From: Actinomadura roseirufa
GTDB taxonomy: Bacteria > Actinomycetota > Actinomycetes > Streptosporangiales > Streptosporangiaceae
Reading direction: 5' to 3'
Assembly: GCF_900659635.1 (NCBI RefSeq)
Contig: NZ_CAACVB010000046.1
Location: forward strand, 1-40,724
DNA: 40,724 nucleotides
The position numbers were made by a program, and so were the translations under genes. Shown piece after piece: positions 33,011 through 40,195 of the stretch (positions within the stretch are counted from its first letter, which is position 1; each line of letters begins with the position of its first letter). The notes below the pieces were generated by a model. It made no database searches. It was not told the DNA's origin and was given only the letters and a program-made list of their open reading frames with translations.

Positions 33011-33442
33011 TCAGCCGCCCAGCCGGAAGCCGGTGTACCCGCAGGCCTTGCCGAGCTCGTTGCCGTGCTGCTGCATCTGGGTGAAGTTGGGCGTGCCGCC
33101 GGACAGGTTGCCGGTGCTCAGCCGGCGCAGCGTGGACGCGGTGTCGTCCAGGTCGCCCGCGAACTTGGTCGCCGCCGTCTCGACGTCGCCGCCCGCGCTC
33201 TGACCCTCACTACGGATCTTGGACGCCGCGTCCGAGAACTTCTGCGCGTTCGCCGCCGCACCGCCGCCCGGCGTCACCGCGGCACCACCGGACGCGATGT
33301 TGCGCAGCTCGGACTCGATGTTCTTGCAGGCGGTCTTCTTCTTCCCTCCGGTGATGGAGTCGAGCGGCCCGCAGGCCGTGGAAGCGAGCATCACGCCACC
33401 GATGGCGAGGACGCCGACCAGCTTGGTGGCAGACATGCGCAT
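33011..33442 (-). CDS. Small exported protein, possible lipoprotein (143 aa)
   Basis: ATG 33442 follows AAGGAGA. The N-terminus is a signal sequence (MRMSATKLVGVLAIGGVMLA) ending STACGP. Cys24 could be lipidated, but the residue at -3 is Ser where Leu is usual, so the lipobox is weak. A second Cys (TACKNIE) and a third near the end (GKACGYTG) may form a disulfide. The mature part is helical and polar (SDAASKIRSEG, DTASTLRRLS). No known family is recognised. It lies between two tRNA genes. Confidence 0.75.
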   Translation of the reverse strand: MRMSATKLVGVLAIGGVMLASTACGPLDSITGGKKKTACKNIESELRNIASGGAAVTPGGGAAANAQKFSDAASKIRSEGQSAGGDVETAATKFAGDLDDTASTLRRLSTGNLSGGTPNFTQMQQHGNELGKACGYTGFRLGG

Positions 33443-33637
33443 GGGGGTTTCTCCTTCAGGGGGGTTTTGGGACGTCGGACGGGGTAGACCGCACTGGTCA
33501 CTTCCGTCTCGATGACCCCTTTGACCCCACCCGTACACGAACGGTTCCGTGACCCAGGTCACACTTCCGTTTGAGCGCCCGGCGCGATCGATTCGCGGTG
33601 AGGTCCCGGGAGCCGGTACAGTGTTCCCCGGCAGCAG

Positions 33638-33710
33638 GCACCCGTAGCTCAACGGATAGAGCATCTGACTACGGATCAGAAGGTTAGGGGTTCGAATCCC
33701 TTCGGGTGCA
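33638..33710 (+). tRNA. tRNA-Arg (anticodon ACG)
   Basis: GCACCCG at 33638-33644 pairs with CGGGTGC at 33703-33709; the discriminator is A. The D-arm is TAGCTCAACGGATAGAGCA. The anticodon arm TCTGA, loop CTACGGA, TCAGA gives anticodon ACG (Arg, CGU family). The T-arm is AGGGGTTCGAATCCCT. Length 73 nt, CCA not encoded. It is followed ten bases later by a strong terminator. Confidence 0.96.
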
Positions 33711-33719
33711 CACCAGTTC

Positions 33720-33751
33720 AAAGGCCCCTTCCAATCATGGAAGGGGCCTTT
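33720..33751 (+). terminator. Rho-independent terminator of tRNA-Arg
   Basis: Perfect 13-bp stem: AAAGGCCCCTTCC (33720-33732) and GGAAGGGGCCTTT (33739-33751) around AATCAT, followed by a T and then GATAT. The stem ends in a T-run, the classic intrinsic terminator form. Confidence 0.9.
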
Positions 33752-33761
33752 TGATATTGGC

Positions 33762-33785
33762 CATGGGAGCCACGTTGGGAGCCAC
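33762..33785. repeat. Short direct repeat GGGAGCCACG beside tRNA-Arg terminator
   Basis: GGGAGCCACG appears twice about 12 bases apart just after the tRNA-Arg terminator. Read leftward this region gives VTVAPNVAPM, a composition often seen at the C-terminal end of tRNA-targeting integrases. No integrase gene remains. Limits are approximate. It may be an integration scar or chance. Confidence 0.3.
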
Positions 33786-33889
33786 GGTCACTGATCACGC
33801 TCTGAAGAGCGCCCCGCTCATGGCCTCCGCCGCCGCTCGCTTGTCGTCCACGAGCAGGACACCCCCGCTCCAGCCACCAGGGGCCGGCT

Positions 33890-34162
33890 TCAGCCCCGGA
33901 TGCTGCGTCGGGGGTCACGCACCAGACCCGCCGCTTCCAGTGCGGCCGTGATCTCGGCGGCGCGAAGCCCGCCGATTTGGCGGACCTCTCCGAGCCGTCC
34001 CGCCTTGACCAGGTCGGCCAGATCCCCGACGGTCGGAGCGCGATTGAGTCCGCGCCAATGGTTCAGCAGCGGCCGGAGCGCGTGTTGCGACAGGCCGAGA
34101 TCCTCGATCGGGCTGTCGAGGGTCACCGCGTGTCCGCCGTGCCATTGACCTTTGCCGCTCAC
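33890..34162 (-). CDS. Small helix-hairpin-helix-type protein (RpoA C-terminal-domain-like)
   Basis: The GTG at 34162 is inferred as the true start because it overlaps the predicted original stop of the upstream DUF574 gene by four bases (GTGA). The 90-aa product has PTVGDLADLVKAGRLGEVRQ and GGLRAAEITAALEAAGLV, like the helix-hairpin-helix DNA-binding part of RNA polymerase alpha C-terminal domains and similar small actinobacterial proteins. In the present sequence the upstream frameshift makes it appear fused to the methyltransferase. A DNA- or polymerase-related role is inferred only from the fold pattern. Confidence 0.6.
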   Translation of the reverse strand: MSGKGQWHGGHAVTLDSPIEDLGLSQHALRPLLNHWRGLNRAPTVGDLADLVKAGRLGEVRQIGGLRAAEITAALEAAGLVRDPRRSIRG

Positions 34163-34823
34163 TCGCACATCGGCCCCTCCGACACCGTGGAGGGGGACGG
34201 GTGAACCTCGGGGACGCGTCCGATCCCGCCCAGCACCGGGACGGAGGGGAGCGGCCCCCGTTGCACCGGCCAATGCCGCACCGGCACCACCCCAGGAGCA
34301 ACCGGCTCCAGCCGCCCGAACAGTCATGATCTGCTCGTGGGTGCGCAGCACCACCGGTGCGCCCGCACGCCCAGACACCGCCTCCACCTGCGCCACCGTG
34401 TCAGCGTCCGCACCTGTCCGGGACAGATGCGACAGGGCCACCACCGAGCCCGGCGCCATCCGTTCGGTGAAGGCCGCCACGACACCGGCCGGGTTGTCGG
34501 CGTCGCCGAGCAGATGCAGCACCGCGACCAGGAGCACCGCGACGGGCTTGTCCCAGTCGACCCGCCGGCTTAGAGCACCGATCAGCTCATCCACCCGCCG
34601 CACATCACCCTCAACGATCGGCATCCCGCCCAGCCACGCATGGTCGTGAGCCAGGACCACCGGATCGATGTCGACACCCACTACCCGCGCCCCAGGGTGG
34701 ATCTGCCGCGCGAGCCGATGCGCAGTCGGCTCGGTCGGGATGCCCGTGCCGAGGTCCACGAACTGTGTGATCCCCGCAGTCGCCGCCCAGGCCACCGCCC
34801 GATGCATGAACGCACGGCTCTCC

Positions 34824-34854
34824 CTAGTGCGCTGACCACGAACGTTCACCGGGT
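34824..34854 (+). repeat. Left terminal inverted repeat
   Basis: Begins CTAGTGCGCTGACCAC and continues GAACGTTCACCGGGT. It matches the reverse complement of the right end with about five mismatches. The first four bases are the presumed target duplication. Confidence 0.88.
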
Positions 34855-34904
34855 GAGTGGGTAGCCCTCCGTTGTGAGTCGTGGTGGTTCGTTCTGGGTG
34901 TGGG

Positions 34905-35360
34905 TCAGGCGAACCAGCTGTTGTGGGCGGCGCTCAAGCTGTCTGGCGGCGGGTCTGGGAGCAGATGGAAGAACTTCCATGCGTACCCGTAGGGATCGAG
35001 GCATTCGAGGTACCGCTCGCCCCACGGTGCATCGACTGGGTCGGTGGTGACCTTGCATCCGGCCGAGCGGCAATACTCTGCTGTCGCGTCGACGTTGTCC
35101 ACCTCGATGCCAATGACGACGCCGAGGCCCCGCGGACCCGTTTTCGTCATGCGTTCGCGGTCGCTGTCAGGAAACGGCATGCCGACCAGAGCGTCGATCA
35201 GCAGTTGAAGGCCGCCGTGCCTGAGGATCGCCATGACAGGCCAGCCGTCGGGATTGGATATCAATCCTGTCTGCTCAAATCCGAGTCCCCGGTAGAACGT
35301 GGCCGCCTCGGTCACATCCAGGACGCGAAGTCCTAGCCGGAAGGAAGCCTCATCGGTCAT
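34905..35360 (-). CDS. VOC-superfamily protein carried by the mobile element
   Basis: A 151-aa protein starting ATG 35360 after GGAGG (MTDEASFRLGLRVLDVTEAA). Motifs LGLRVLDVTEAATFYRGLGF, VIGIEVDNVDATAEYCRSAG and LDPYGYAWKFFHLLP define a VOC fold of the glyoxalase/bleomycin-resistance type. It lies entirely between the element's inverted ends, so it is cargo. VOC resistance proteins bind or modify drugs such as bleomycin or fosfomycin, and some VOC proteins are lyases or dioxygenases; the role here is unknown. The gene seems intact and may be expressed from its own promoter inside the element. Confidence 0.88.
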   Translation of the reverse strand: MTDEASFRLGLRVLDVTEAATFYRGLGFEQTGLISNPDGWPVMAILRHGGLQLLIDALVGMPFPDSDRERMTKTGPRGLGVVIGIEVDNVDATAEYCRSAGCKVTTDPVDAPWGERYLECLDPYGYAWKFFHLLPDPPPDSLSAAHNSWFA

Positions 35361-35548
35361 CGTGCCTCCGTTCGGGTGCCGCCTCGCCCGGACAGGATGC
35401 ATCAGTGCGGGGAGCGGTGGCCAGTGCGGGGTCGGACTGCCGCAGCCGCTGACCTTCGTGATCACTCCGCCGCCGCGCCCCGAACCGGCTCTATCGAGAC
35501 TGAGGCCGACAAGCCCCGCCATCACGGACGCCGACCGGCGTGTCACCA

Positions 35549-35579
35549 ACCCGGCGAACGCATGTGGTCACCGCACTAG
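35549..35579 (-). repeat. Right terminal inverted repeat
   Basis: Read leftward it begins CTAGTGCGGTGACCAC and continues ATGCGTTCGCCGGGT, matching the left end with few differences. The outermost CTAG is the second copy of the presumed target duplication. Confidence 0.88.
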
Positions 35580-35744
35580 CCGCCTGCGGAATCGACGGCG
35601 CAGCCTCCCGCACCCCCACCGCAGCCAGCCGGTCAACCACACGGTTGTCCGTGCCACCCAGGAAGAAGTCATACACACGAGCAGGCGAAGGCCTGTACGG
35701 TCCCGCGCTGTCCGGGATCGGTCCACCGTCTAGAGCAGACGCCA

Positions 35745-36092
35745 TCACGCCCCGCCCTCCGGCACGAGCAGCGTGGCCAGCCTCAACGCCGCTCGCTCCG
35801 GATCCTCCACCCGCGCCAGCACGGACCCGCCCGGAGCCAGACGGAACCACCACTCACCATTGATCCGCTCGCACTCCACATCCACCGACCGCACCGGCTT
35901 GGACTCCGTCACCACGTTCAGCACCAACGGCCCGCCACCACGCGACACCAGCCCGCACGCCAACCCCCGCACCCGATGCGCGATCACCGCATCCAACGCC
36001 GTCAGATGCAACTGCGCACCCGCCACGCGCCCGAGCCCGGCACCCAGGACGCCATCAACCGAGTTCGGGCTGGTGCCCGCCGTGTCGGTCAT
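35745..36092 (-). CDS. Hypothetical protein in DUF574 operon (115 aa)
   Basis: The ATG at 36092 overlaps the upstream gene's stop (TGATG); a GTG at 36095 is also possible. Its own stop overlaps the ATG of the broken DUF574 gene by one base, so three genes were tightly coupled. The protein is a compact alpha/beta sequence: LHLTALDAVIAHRVRGLA, VRSVDVECERINGEWWFRL and a final LATLLVPEGGA. The EWWFRL-x-PGGSVLA segment is reminiscent of small actinobacterial proteins found beside XRE regulators. No function is known. Confidence 0.6.
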   Translation of the reverse strand: MTDTAGTSPNSVDGVLGAGLGRVAGAQLHLTALDAVIAHRVRGLACGLVSRGGGPLVLNVVTESKPVRSVDVECERINGEWWFRLAPGGSVLARVEDPERAALRLATLLVPEGGA

Positions 36093-36400
36093 CACCGGTC
36101 ACCCGCCCACGCCACACTGGCCGAGGAGCCGCCGGCCGCGCCGCGCGAGCGCCACAGATGAGCCCCGGCCGCATCCATCAGCCGCAGCAACTCCTCAGCC
36201 GACGCCGCGTCCAGCACCACCGGAGCCGACGCCGAGAACGCACAGAACGCCGTCAACGTCCGCCGCCACGGCGACCACATCACCACCCACCCCGGCCGCG
36301 CCACCTCCACCCGCCGCGCCACCTCGGCGCAACGACGATCGGACGCATGCACCGGGGATGGACGCGGGGTCGGTGATGCGGGGACATGACCAGTAACCAT
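36092..36400 (-). CDS. Hypothetical protein, first of the DUF574-type operon (about 102 aa)
   Basis: The frame is open to 36472; ATG 36400 (MVTGHVPASPTPRPS) is preferred because the coding-like composition begins there, though its upstream GGGCGGG is a weak Shine-Dalgarno. The core has RPGWVVMWSPWRRTLTAFCA, a pattern common in short actinobacterial proteins encoded near DUF397 and XRE genes. It overlaps the next gene by one base (TGATG). Diverges from the XRE regulator gene, so the 36.4-36.75 kb gap is a shared control region. Function unknown. Confidence 0.55.
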   Translation of the reverse strand: MVTGHVPASPTPRPSPVHASDRRCAEVARRVEVARPGWVVMWSPWRRTLTAFCAFSASAPVVLDAASAEELLRLMDAAGAHLWRSRGAAGGSSASVAWAGDR

Positions 36401-36468
36401 CCCGCCCGCTCTGGCCGGGGGAACCAGCCGGGCATCGGCCACCCACACCACACCACCGACCCCGCCGA

Positions 36469-36645
36469 TCACGCCGCCCGCCCCGCCCGCTCAGGCGAGC
36501 AACCCGCACACGGCACACGCCGAGGCCCCGGCACCACCGCACCCGGCACACCCACCAACAACGCTCGGCGCGCATGGACGAACTTCCAGCCCCAACCACC
36601 GCAGAACCGGTAGGGGAGCTGGTCAGAAGCCTGCTGCTGAGTCAT
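36469..36645 (-). CDS. Possible small protein (58 aa)
   Basis: Begins MTQQQASDQLPYRFCGGWGW at ATG 36645; ends CAGCSPERAGRAA. The third codon positions are G/C-rich and the start of the sequence is protein-like, but the Shine-Dalgarno is weak and the C-terminal part is low complexity. May be real or a shadow. Confidence 0.3.
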   Translation of the reverse strand: MTQQQASDQLPYRFCGGWGWKFVHARRALLVGVPGAVVPGPRRVPCAGCSPERAGRAA

Positions 36646-36691
36646 GTCGTCCAAGATCTGCCAGATCAGGCCGCAGTTCCATTCCCAGGCG

Positions 36692-36710
36692 ATATCCCGT
36701 CACGGGATAT
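36692..36710. promoter_or_regulatory. Palindromic operator upstream of XRE regulator
   Basis: ATATCCCG, TCA, CGGGATAT: perfect 8-bp arms with 3-nt centre, 38 bases before the XRE start codon. It is A+T-rich at its tips and probably overlaps the promoter. The position suggests autoregulation by the adjacent XRE protein. Confidence 0.65.
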
Positions 36711-36748
36711 ACGCTCAGCGATGACGTCCGAACGCGGAGGGAGACGCG

Positions 36749-38218
36749 ATGCCGGGACGGGCCTCAGACCCGATCGTCATCCCGGATTCCCTGTGGCAGC
36801 GCCCGCAGATGATCGAAGCCTTAGGCGCACGAGACATTCGCTCGGTCTTCCACCTGCTGCACCAGTACGCCGGGGCCAGTCAGACCCAGATCGGTATCGC
36901 ATGCGGCATGGCGCAGGGCAAGGTCAGCGAGACCATGAAGGACGGGGGACGCAAGGTCGTCACCCTGGAGGTCTTCGAGCGCATCGCCGACGGCCTCCAG
37001 ATGCCCGACACCGCCCGGATGAACCTCGGTCTAGCCCCCCGGACACTGCCGCCACCTGCGGTCAACGCCACTGCCATCACATCAAGGGATGAGCCCGCGG
37101 GCTTGGTTCCCTCCGCTCTCGTGGGTTCCCTGGACGTAGATCCCGACGTCCAGGAAGGGGACCCCTTGCGCCGCAGGACGTTCCACAAGCTCGCCGGGGC
37201 GAGTGTGTTCAGCGCCATCCTCGCCGATCTCCCCACCGACGGCGCACCACTCGAAGGCGTCGAGGCATTCGCCGCCGCACTCTCCGGGTACCCCGGCATC
37301 GGCACCCAGCCCAGCCCCACCGCCCTCAGCATGACCCGGCTGAGCACCGCAGTAGCCACGGCCAAGCGGACCTACCAAGACTGCCAGTACTCCACCGTCA
37401 TCAACTCTCTGCCGCAACTGCTGGCCGACCTGCGCAACGCATGCAGCACCCACGAAGCGGACTCCCGGCGCCACGCCGAAGCCCTGTCCGCCGAGGCTCA
37501 CCACGTCGCCGCGAGCATCCTGCTCAAACTCGGCCAAGAAGGTCTGGCCTGGGTCGCCGCCGACCGCAGCATGCAGGCAGCACACAACAGCCAGGACCTC
37601 ACCATCATCGGCTCCAGCGCCCGCATCATCACCCACGCGCTGATGAACGACGGACACCACGGCGCAGCCACCCAGACAGCCACCACCTACGCCGAACGCA
37701 TCGACCGCGACGTCGATCAGCGGACACCCGAGTACCTCTCGGTCTACGGCGCGCTGCTCCTACGCGGCGCAGTGGCCGCCGGCCAACGCACCGACCGCCA
37801 CACCGCCGCCACCCTCTTGGACGAAGCCCAGAACGCTGGCCACGAGCTAGGCGGCGACTTCAACCACCGATGGACCGCGTTCGGCCCCACCAACGTCCAA
37901 CTCCACCGCGTCAACATCGCCCTTCAACTCGGCGACGCCGGAACCGCCATCCAGCAAGCCCGCGGCATCGACCTCAACGCCATCCCCTTGACCGAGCGCA
38001 GGGCAACGTTCCTCCTGGACACCTCCCGCGCGCTTACCCAATGGGGCAAGCACGACAAGGCATACGACGTCCTCCGCGTCGCCCACCAGTTGGCCCCCGA
38101 AGAGATCTCGGCCCGCCCCGCCGTTCACGCGATGCTCCGCGACCTGATGGCCACAGCACCGCCCAGCATCAAGCGGCAGCTCAGGGAGTTCACGACCGAG
38201 ATCGGAGTGCGCCTGTGA
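36749..38218 (+). CDS. XRE-family regulator with C-terminal TPR-like region (489 aa)
   Basis: ATG 36749 is preceded by GGAGGGAGACGCG. Residues 30-75 contain a Cro/C1-type helix-turn-helix (ASQTQIGIACGMAQGKVSET). Then DPLRRRTFHKLAGAS and a long alpha-helical region with TPR-like pairs (AEALSAEAHHVAASILLKLG, GLAWVAADRSMQAAHNSQDL, AVAAGQRTDRHTAATLLDEA, RALTQWGKHDKAYDVLRVAH). This layout is typical of large actinobacterial XRE regulators. The stop overlaps the GTG of the flavoprotein gene by four bases, so they form an operon. It may act as a ligand-responsive repressor or activator of itself and the flavoprotein. Confidence 0.85.
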   Translation: MPGRASDPIVIPDSLWQRPQMIEALGARDIRSVFHLLHQYAGASQTQIGIACGMAQGKVSETMKDGGRKVVTLEVFERIADGLQMPDTARMNLGLAPRTLPPPAVNATAITSRDEPAGLVPSALVGSLDVDPDVQEGDPLRRRTFHKLAGASVFSAILADLPTDGAPLEGVEAFAAALSGYPGIGTQPSPTALSMTRLSTAVATAKRTYQDCQYSTVINSLPQLLADLRNACSTHEADSRRHAEALSAEAHHVAASILLKLGQEGLAWVAADRSMQAAHNSQDLTIIGSSARIITHALMNDGHHGAATQTATTYAERIDRDVDQRTPEYLSVYGALLLRGAVAAGQRTDRHTAATLLDEAQNAGHELGGDFNHRWTAFGPTNVQLHRVNIALQLGDAGTAIQQARGIDLNAIPLTERRATFLLDTSRALTQWGKHDKAYDVLRVAHQLAPEEISARPAVHAMLRDLMATAPPSIKRQLREFTTEIGVRL

Positions 38219-38781
38219 CCGAACCCGACCATCGCCGCGTCCTCTACGCCATCGTCTGCGCAGCAGGCCCCGCCGCCCAGGTCGGGAAACTCGTCACCCT
38301 CGCCCACCAGCGGGACTGGGACGTCCAGATCATCGCCACGCCCTCAGCCCTGGACTTCATCGACGTCCAAGCCCTCGAAGACCAGACCGGCCGCCCCGTC
38401 CGCAGCCAGTACCGCAAGCCAAGCGAGCCCCGCTCCCCGAGAGCAGACGCCATCATCGTCGCCCCGGCCACCTACAACACCCTCAACAAATGGGCCGCTG
38501 GCATCAGCGACACCTACGCCCTCGGCATCCTCGCCGAAGCCCCAGGACTGGGCATCCCGATCGTCGCCCTCCCCTTCATCAACACCGCCCTAGCAGCCCG
38601 AACCGCCCTCCAACACAGCATCGACACCCTCCGCGCAGAAGGCGTCCGCGTCCTCTACGGCCCAGGTGAGTTCGAACCCCACCCCCCAGGCACCGGCGGC
38701 ACCCGCCTGGACACCTATCCCTGGCCACTGACTCTCGACAAGATCGACCAACTCACGAGACAAGCCCACCGACCCCAGTAA
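38215..38781 (+). CDS. Flavoprotein family protein (phosphopantothenoylcysteine decarboxylase-like)
   Basis: A 188-aa protein starting GTG 38215, coupled to the XRE gene. It has the flavoprotein fold: VLYAIVCAAGPAAQVGKLV, the WDVQIIATPSALDFID strand, and the FMN-binding PATYNTLNKWAAGISDTYAL segment. Relatives include PPC decarboxylases and lanthipeptide EpiD-type decarboxylases, but this small XRE-linked group has no assigned reaction. Length fits a single-domain flavoprotein. Confidence 0.85.
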   Translation: MTEPDHRRVLYAIVCAAGPAAQVGKLVTLAHQRDWDVQIIATPSALDFIDVQALEDQTGRPVRSQYRKPSEPRSPRADAIIVAPATYNTLNKWAAGISDTYALGILAEAPGLGIPIVALPFINTALAARTALQHSIDTLRAEGVRVLYGPGEFEPHPPGTGGTRLDTYPWPLTLDKIDQLTRQAHRPQ

Positions 38782-38909
38782 GAACCCCCTACTGCTGTGC
38801 CTGCTGTCGAGATCGGTCGTGATCGTTTCAGTGACACGCCGGGGTCTCGTGCACCACCGGGGGCTCGCTGCAATCGCACTCCATGTACGCTCGCCCACAA
38901 GGCATCCAG

Positions 38910-38927
38910 CCAGGGGCTTTACCCTGG
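38910..38927. promoter_or_regulatory. Hairpin at the left edge of the CRISPR array
   Basis: CCAGGG, GCTTTA, CCCTGG: 6-bp arms two bases before repeat 1. It may be the end of a leader or a terminator of the flavoprotein operon. Confidence 0.35.
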
Positions 38928-38928
38928 G

Positions 38929-39092
38929 GTCCTCATCTCCCCTAAGAGGGTTCGCAACGATCAGGGGTCATCGGCCCGGCCCTCCGAGTAGCCTGTCCTC
39001 ATCTCCCCTAAGAGGGTTCGCAACCCGGCGATCACGCCGAGCCCGTGCCGTGTGGGCGTCCAGTCCTCATCTCCCCTACGAGGGTTCGCAAC
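38929..39092 (+). CRISPR. Orphan three-repeat CRISPR array
   Basis: Three 30-bp repeats at 38929-38958, 38995-39024 and 39063-39092. Each begins GTCCTCATCTCCCCTA and ends AGGGTTCGCAAC. Repeat 3 has one change (A to C after CCCTA). Spacers are 36 bp (38959-38994) and 38 bp (39025-39062) and are unrelated to each other. A CCCT/AGGG pair can form the usual short stem, and the TTCGCAAC tail fits an 8-nt crRNA handle. The degenerate last repeat puts the leader on the left. The repeat resembles actinobacterial type I-B/III repeats from memory. No cas gene is in the window. Confidence 0.9.
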
Positions 39093-39402
39093 ACGCGACA
39101 GGCGATGTCTTCCTCACGCGGGTACTAACGGCGGACTTGGACGAGAGCGGACTCCAGGGACGCACGGCAGGACTCCCTATCAACGAGCGGACGAGTCTGG
39201 ATCTTGCTCGGGAGGCGCATAAACAGAGACTCGGCGTTGCCGAATTGGGCTGTTTTGGATCAAGGGGCGGCGGCGCTCAGGCCGCTGCGGGCCCTGCGCC
39301 TGGCCGCCCGGAGCGTGCGGCGTGGGCGCCGGTGACCGGGCGGCCGCGCCGGGCCGCGCATCATGCCGCGTCCGCCAGCCCGCTGCGGGTGCCGCGCCGC
39401 CG
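39093..39402. other. Gap after the CRISPR array, no gene seen
   Basis: About 310 bases. No further repeat copy, tRNA or convincing frame was found. Overlapping frames on both strands are Arg/Ala/Pro-rich shadows. Confidence 0.45.
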
Positions 39403-39810
39403 CTATCTCGGCCAGTAATTCCCATGGAAGTGGGCGGTCCCGTGCTCGTACGTCCAGGCTGCGCTACGCCTTTGGTCCTTCCAGATCTCTGACGCCTCGT
39501 GCGCGCCGACGACCCAGGCACGCAGTACGGGTAGCGCCTCCGCTCGAAGGAGCGACCGTGCTTCGGCGCGTTCGACTGCGGTCACGACCAGGTCTACGTC
39601 GATCGATATCCCCTTGTACTCGGGTCGCACGTTTGGACCGGCAGGCGTCCACTCGGCCAGGATGCGGCCGCCGGACCGATTGGGCTGTGCGGGGAGGTAG
39701 AACTCAGTCTCTCGCACAAGCCTGTAGTCCTCACCCAGCGTTTCCTTGATGTCGGAAAGCGTCACCGACCAGGACATGCCGCGAGGAAGACGACGATTGC
39801 GGGAGGGCAT
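39403..39810 (-). CDS. Hypothetical protein (135 aa)
   Basis: ATG 39810 begins MPSRNRRLPRGMSW; the internal ATG at 39777 (MSWSVTLSDIKET) is an alternative, and neither has a strong Shine-Dalgarno. The sequence is coding-like: SDIKETLGEDYRLVRETEFY, SIDVDLVVTAVERAEARSLL and a C-terminal WTYEHGTAHFHGNYWP rich in aromatics and His. No family recognised. It is flanked by gaps of more than 300 bases on both sides and its A+T content is higher than in the cluster, consistent with accessory DNA. Confidence 0.6.
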   Translation of the reverse strand: MPSRNRRLPRGMSWSVTLSDIKETLGEDYRLVRETEFYLPAQPNRSGGRILAEWTPAGPNVRPEYKGISIDVDLVVTAVERAEARSLLRAEALPVLRAWVVGAHEASEIWKDQRRSAAWTYEHGTAHFHGNYWPR

Positions 39811-40195
39811 GCAAGCATGATCTCTCTTGGCAGGTGAACGTTCTAGCGGTTATCCAAGCGGCGCCAAGGAGTCGAAAGCCGTCCATCGACGAACACCGGG
39901 CCATGGCCGCTGCCAAGCGCAGCCGTCAGGGTTGATGCGGAGCATCGGTTGAGCGTGCGCTACTGGGGAGCCCCGTGGTTCTCCAGACCCCTCCTGGTCC
40001 CGGAGGGCACTTCCGCGCGAATCCGTCTGTCACGGGTTGCGCGCCGTTCGCCCGGAAGCACCCTCCGACTCGGTCCGTTCGCTGGTTGCGGAGTGCAGCA
40101 GGACCGCGGATGGGAAGCGGAGATATGCCTGTAACCGTTGCCGAGGTGTGGCAAATGGGTTGGGCAAAGAACAGCCACCCCGCAGGATGAGGCCC
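39811..40195. other. Gap without recognised features
   Basis: About 385 bases between divergent genes. No RNA gene, repeat or convincing frame found; promoters for both neighbours presumably lie here. Confidence 0.4.

Larger units (their letters stand above)
34824..35579. mobile_element. Transposase-less element with inverted termini carrying a VOC gene
   Basis: The element is bounded by matching inverted ends (34824-34854 and 35549-35579, about 26 of 31 positions identical) and flanked by CTAG on both sides (34824-34827 and 35576-35579). It interrupts the DUF574 methyltransferase gene, whose frame is restored by its removal. CTAG fits the YTAR target duplicated by IS5-type elements; a TA-duplicating family is also possible. 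The only gene inside is a leftward VOC-family gene. No transposase is present, so movement would need one in trans. Confidence 0.85.
34159..35745 (-). pseudogene. DUF574 SAM-dependent methyltransferase gene, split by an insertion and frameshifted
   Basis: The 5' part runs leftward from ATG 35745 and encodes PARVYDFFLGGTDN ... PSIPQAA. The 3' part resumes at 34823 with RESRAFMHRAV, FVDLGTGIPTEPTAH, VGVDIDPVVLAHDHAWL and VLLVAVLHLLGD. These are consecutive parts of one DUF574 methyltransferase. Between them lies a roughly 750-bp element; joining the flanks with a single CTAG gives PQAARESRAFMHRAV in frame. A second lesion near 34320-34327 shifts the frame: the alternative frame continues LFGRLEPVAPGVVPVRHWPV to a stop at 34159-34161, the natural C-terminus. 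The gene is therefore doubly broken. DUF574 proteins bind SAM; their substrate is unknown. Confidence 0.88.
36401..36748. other. Divergent control region with a palindrome and one possible tiny gene
   Basis: About 350 bases between leftward and rightward operons. It contains the 36692-36710 palindrome just before the XRE gene and a possible 58-aa leftward gene (36469-36645). Nothing else was recognised. Confidence 0.5.

Noticed and set aside
33890..34849. A single 319-aa DUF574-HhH fusion protein
   Set aside because: The frame after about 34325 is not the native DUF574 frame; the native end is in another frame and the next gene has its own overlapping start.
39180..39521. Leftward 113-codon frame after the CRISPR array
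   Set aside because: Overlaps the better supported 39403-39810 gene and has non-protein-like composition.
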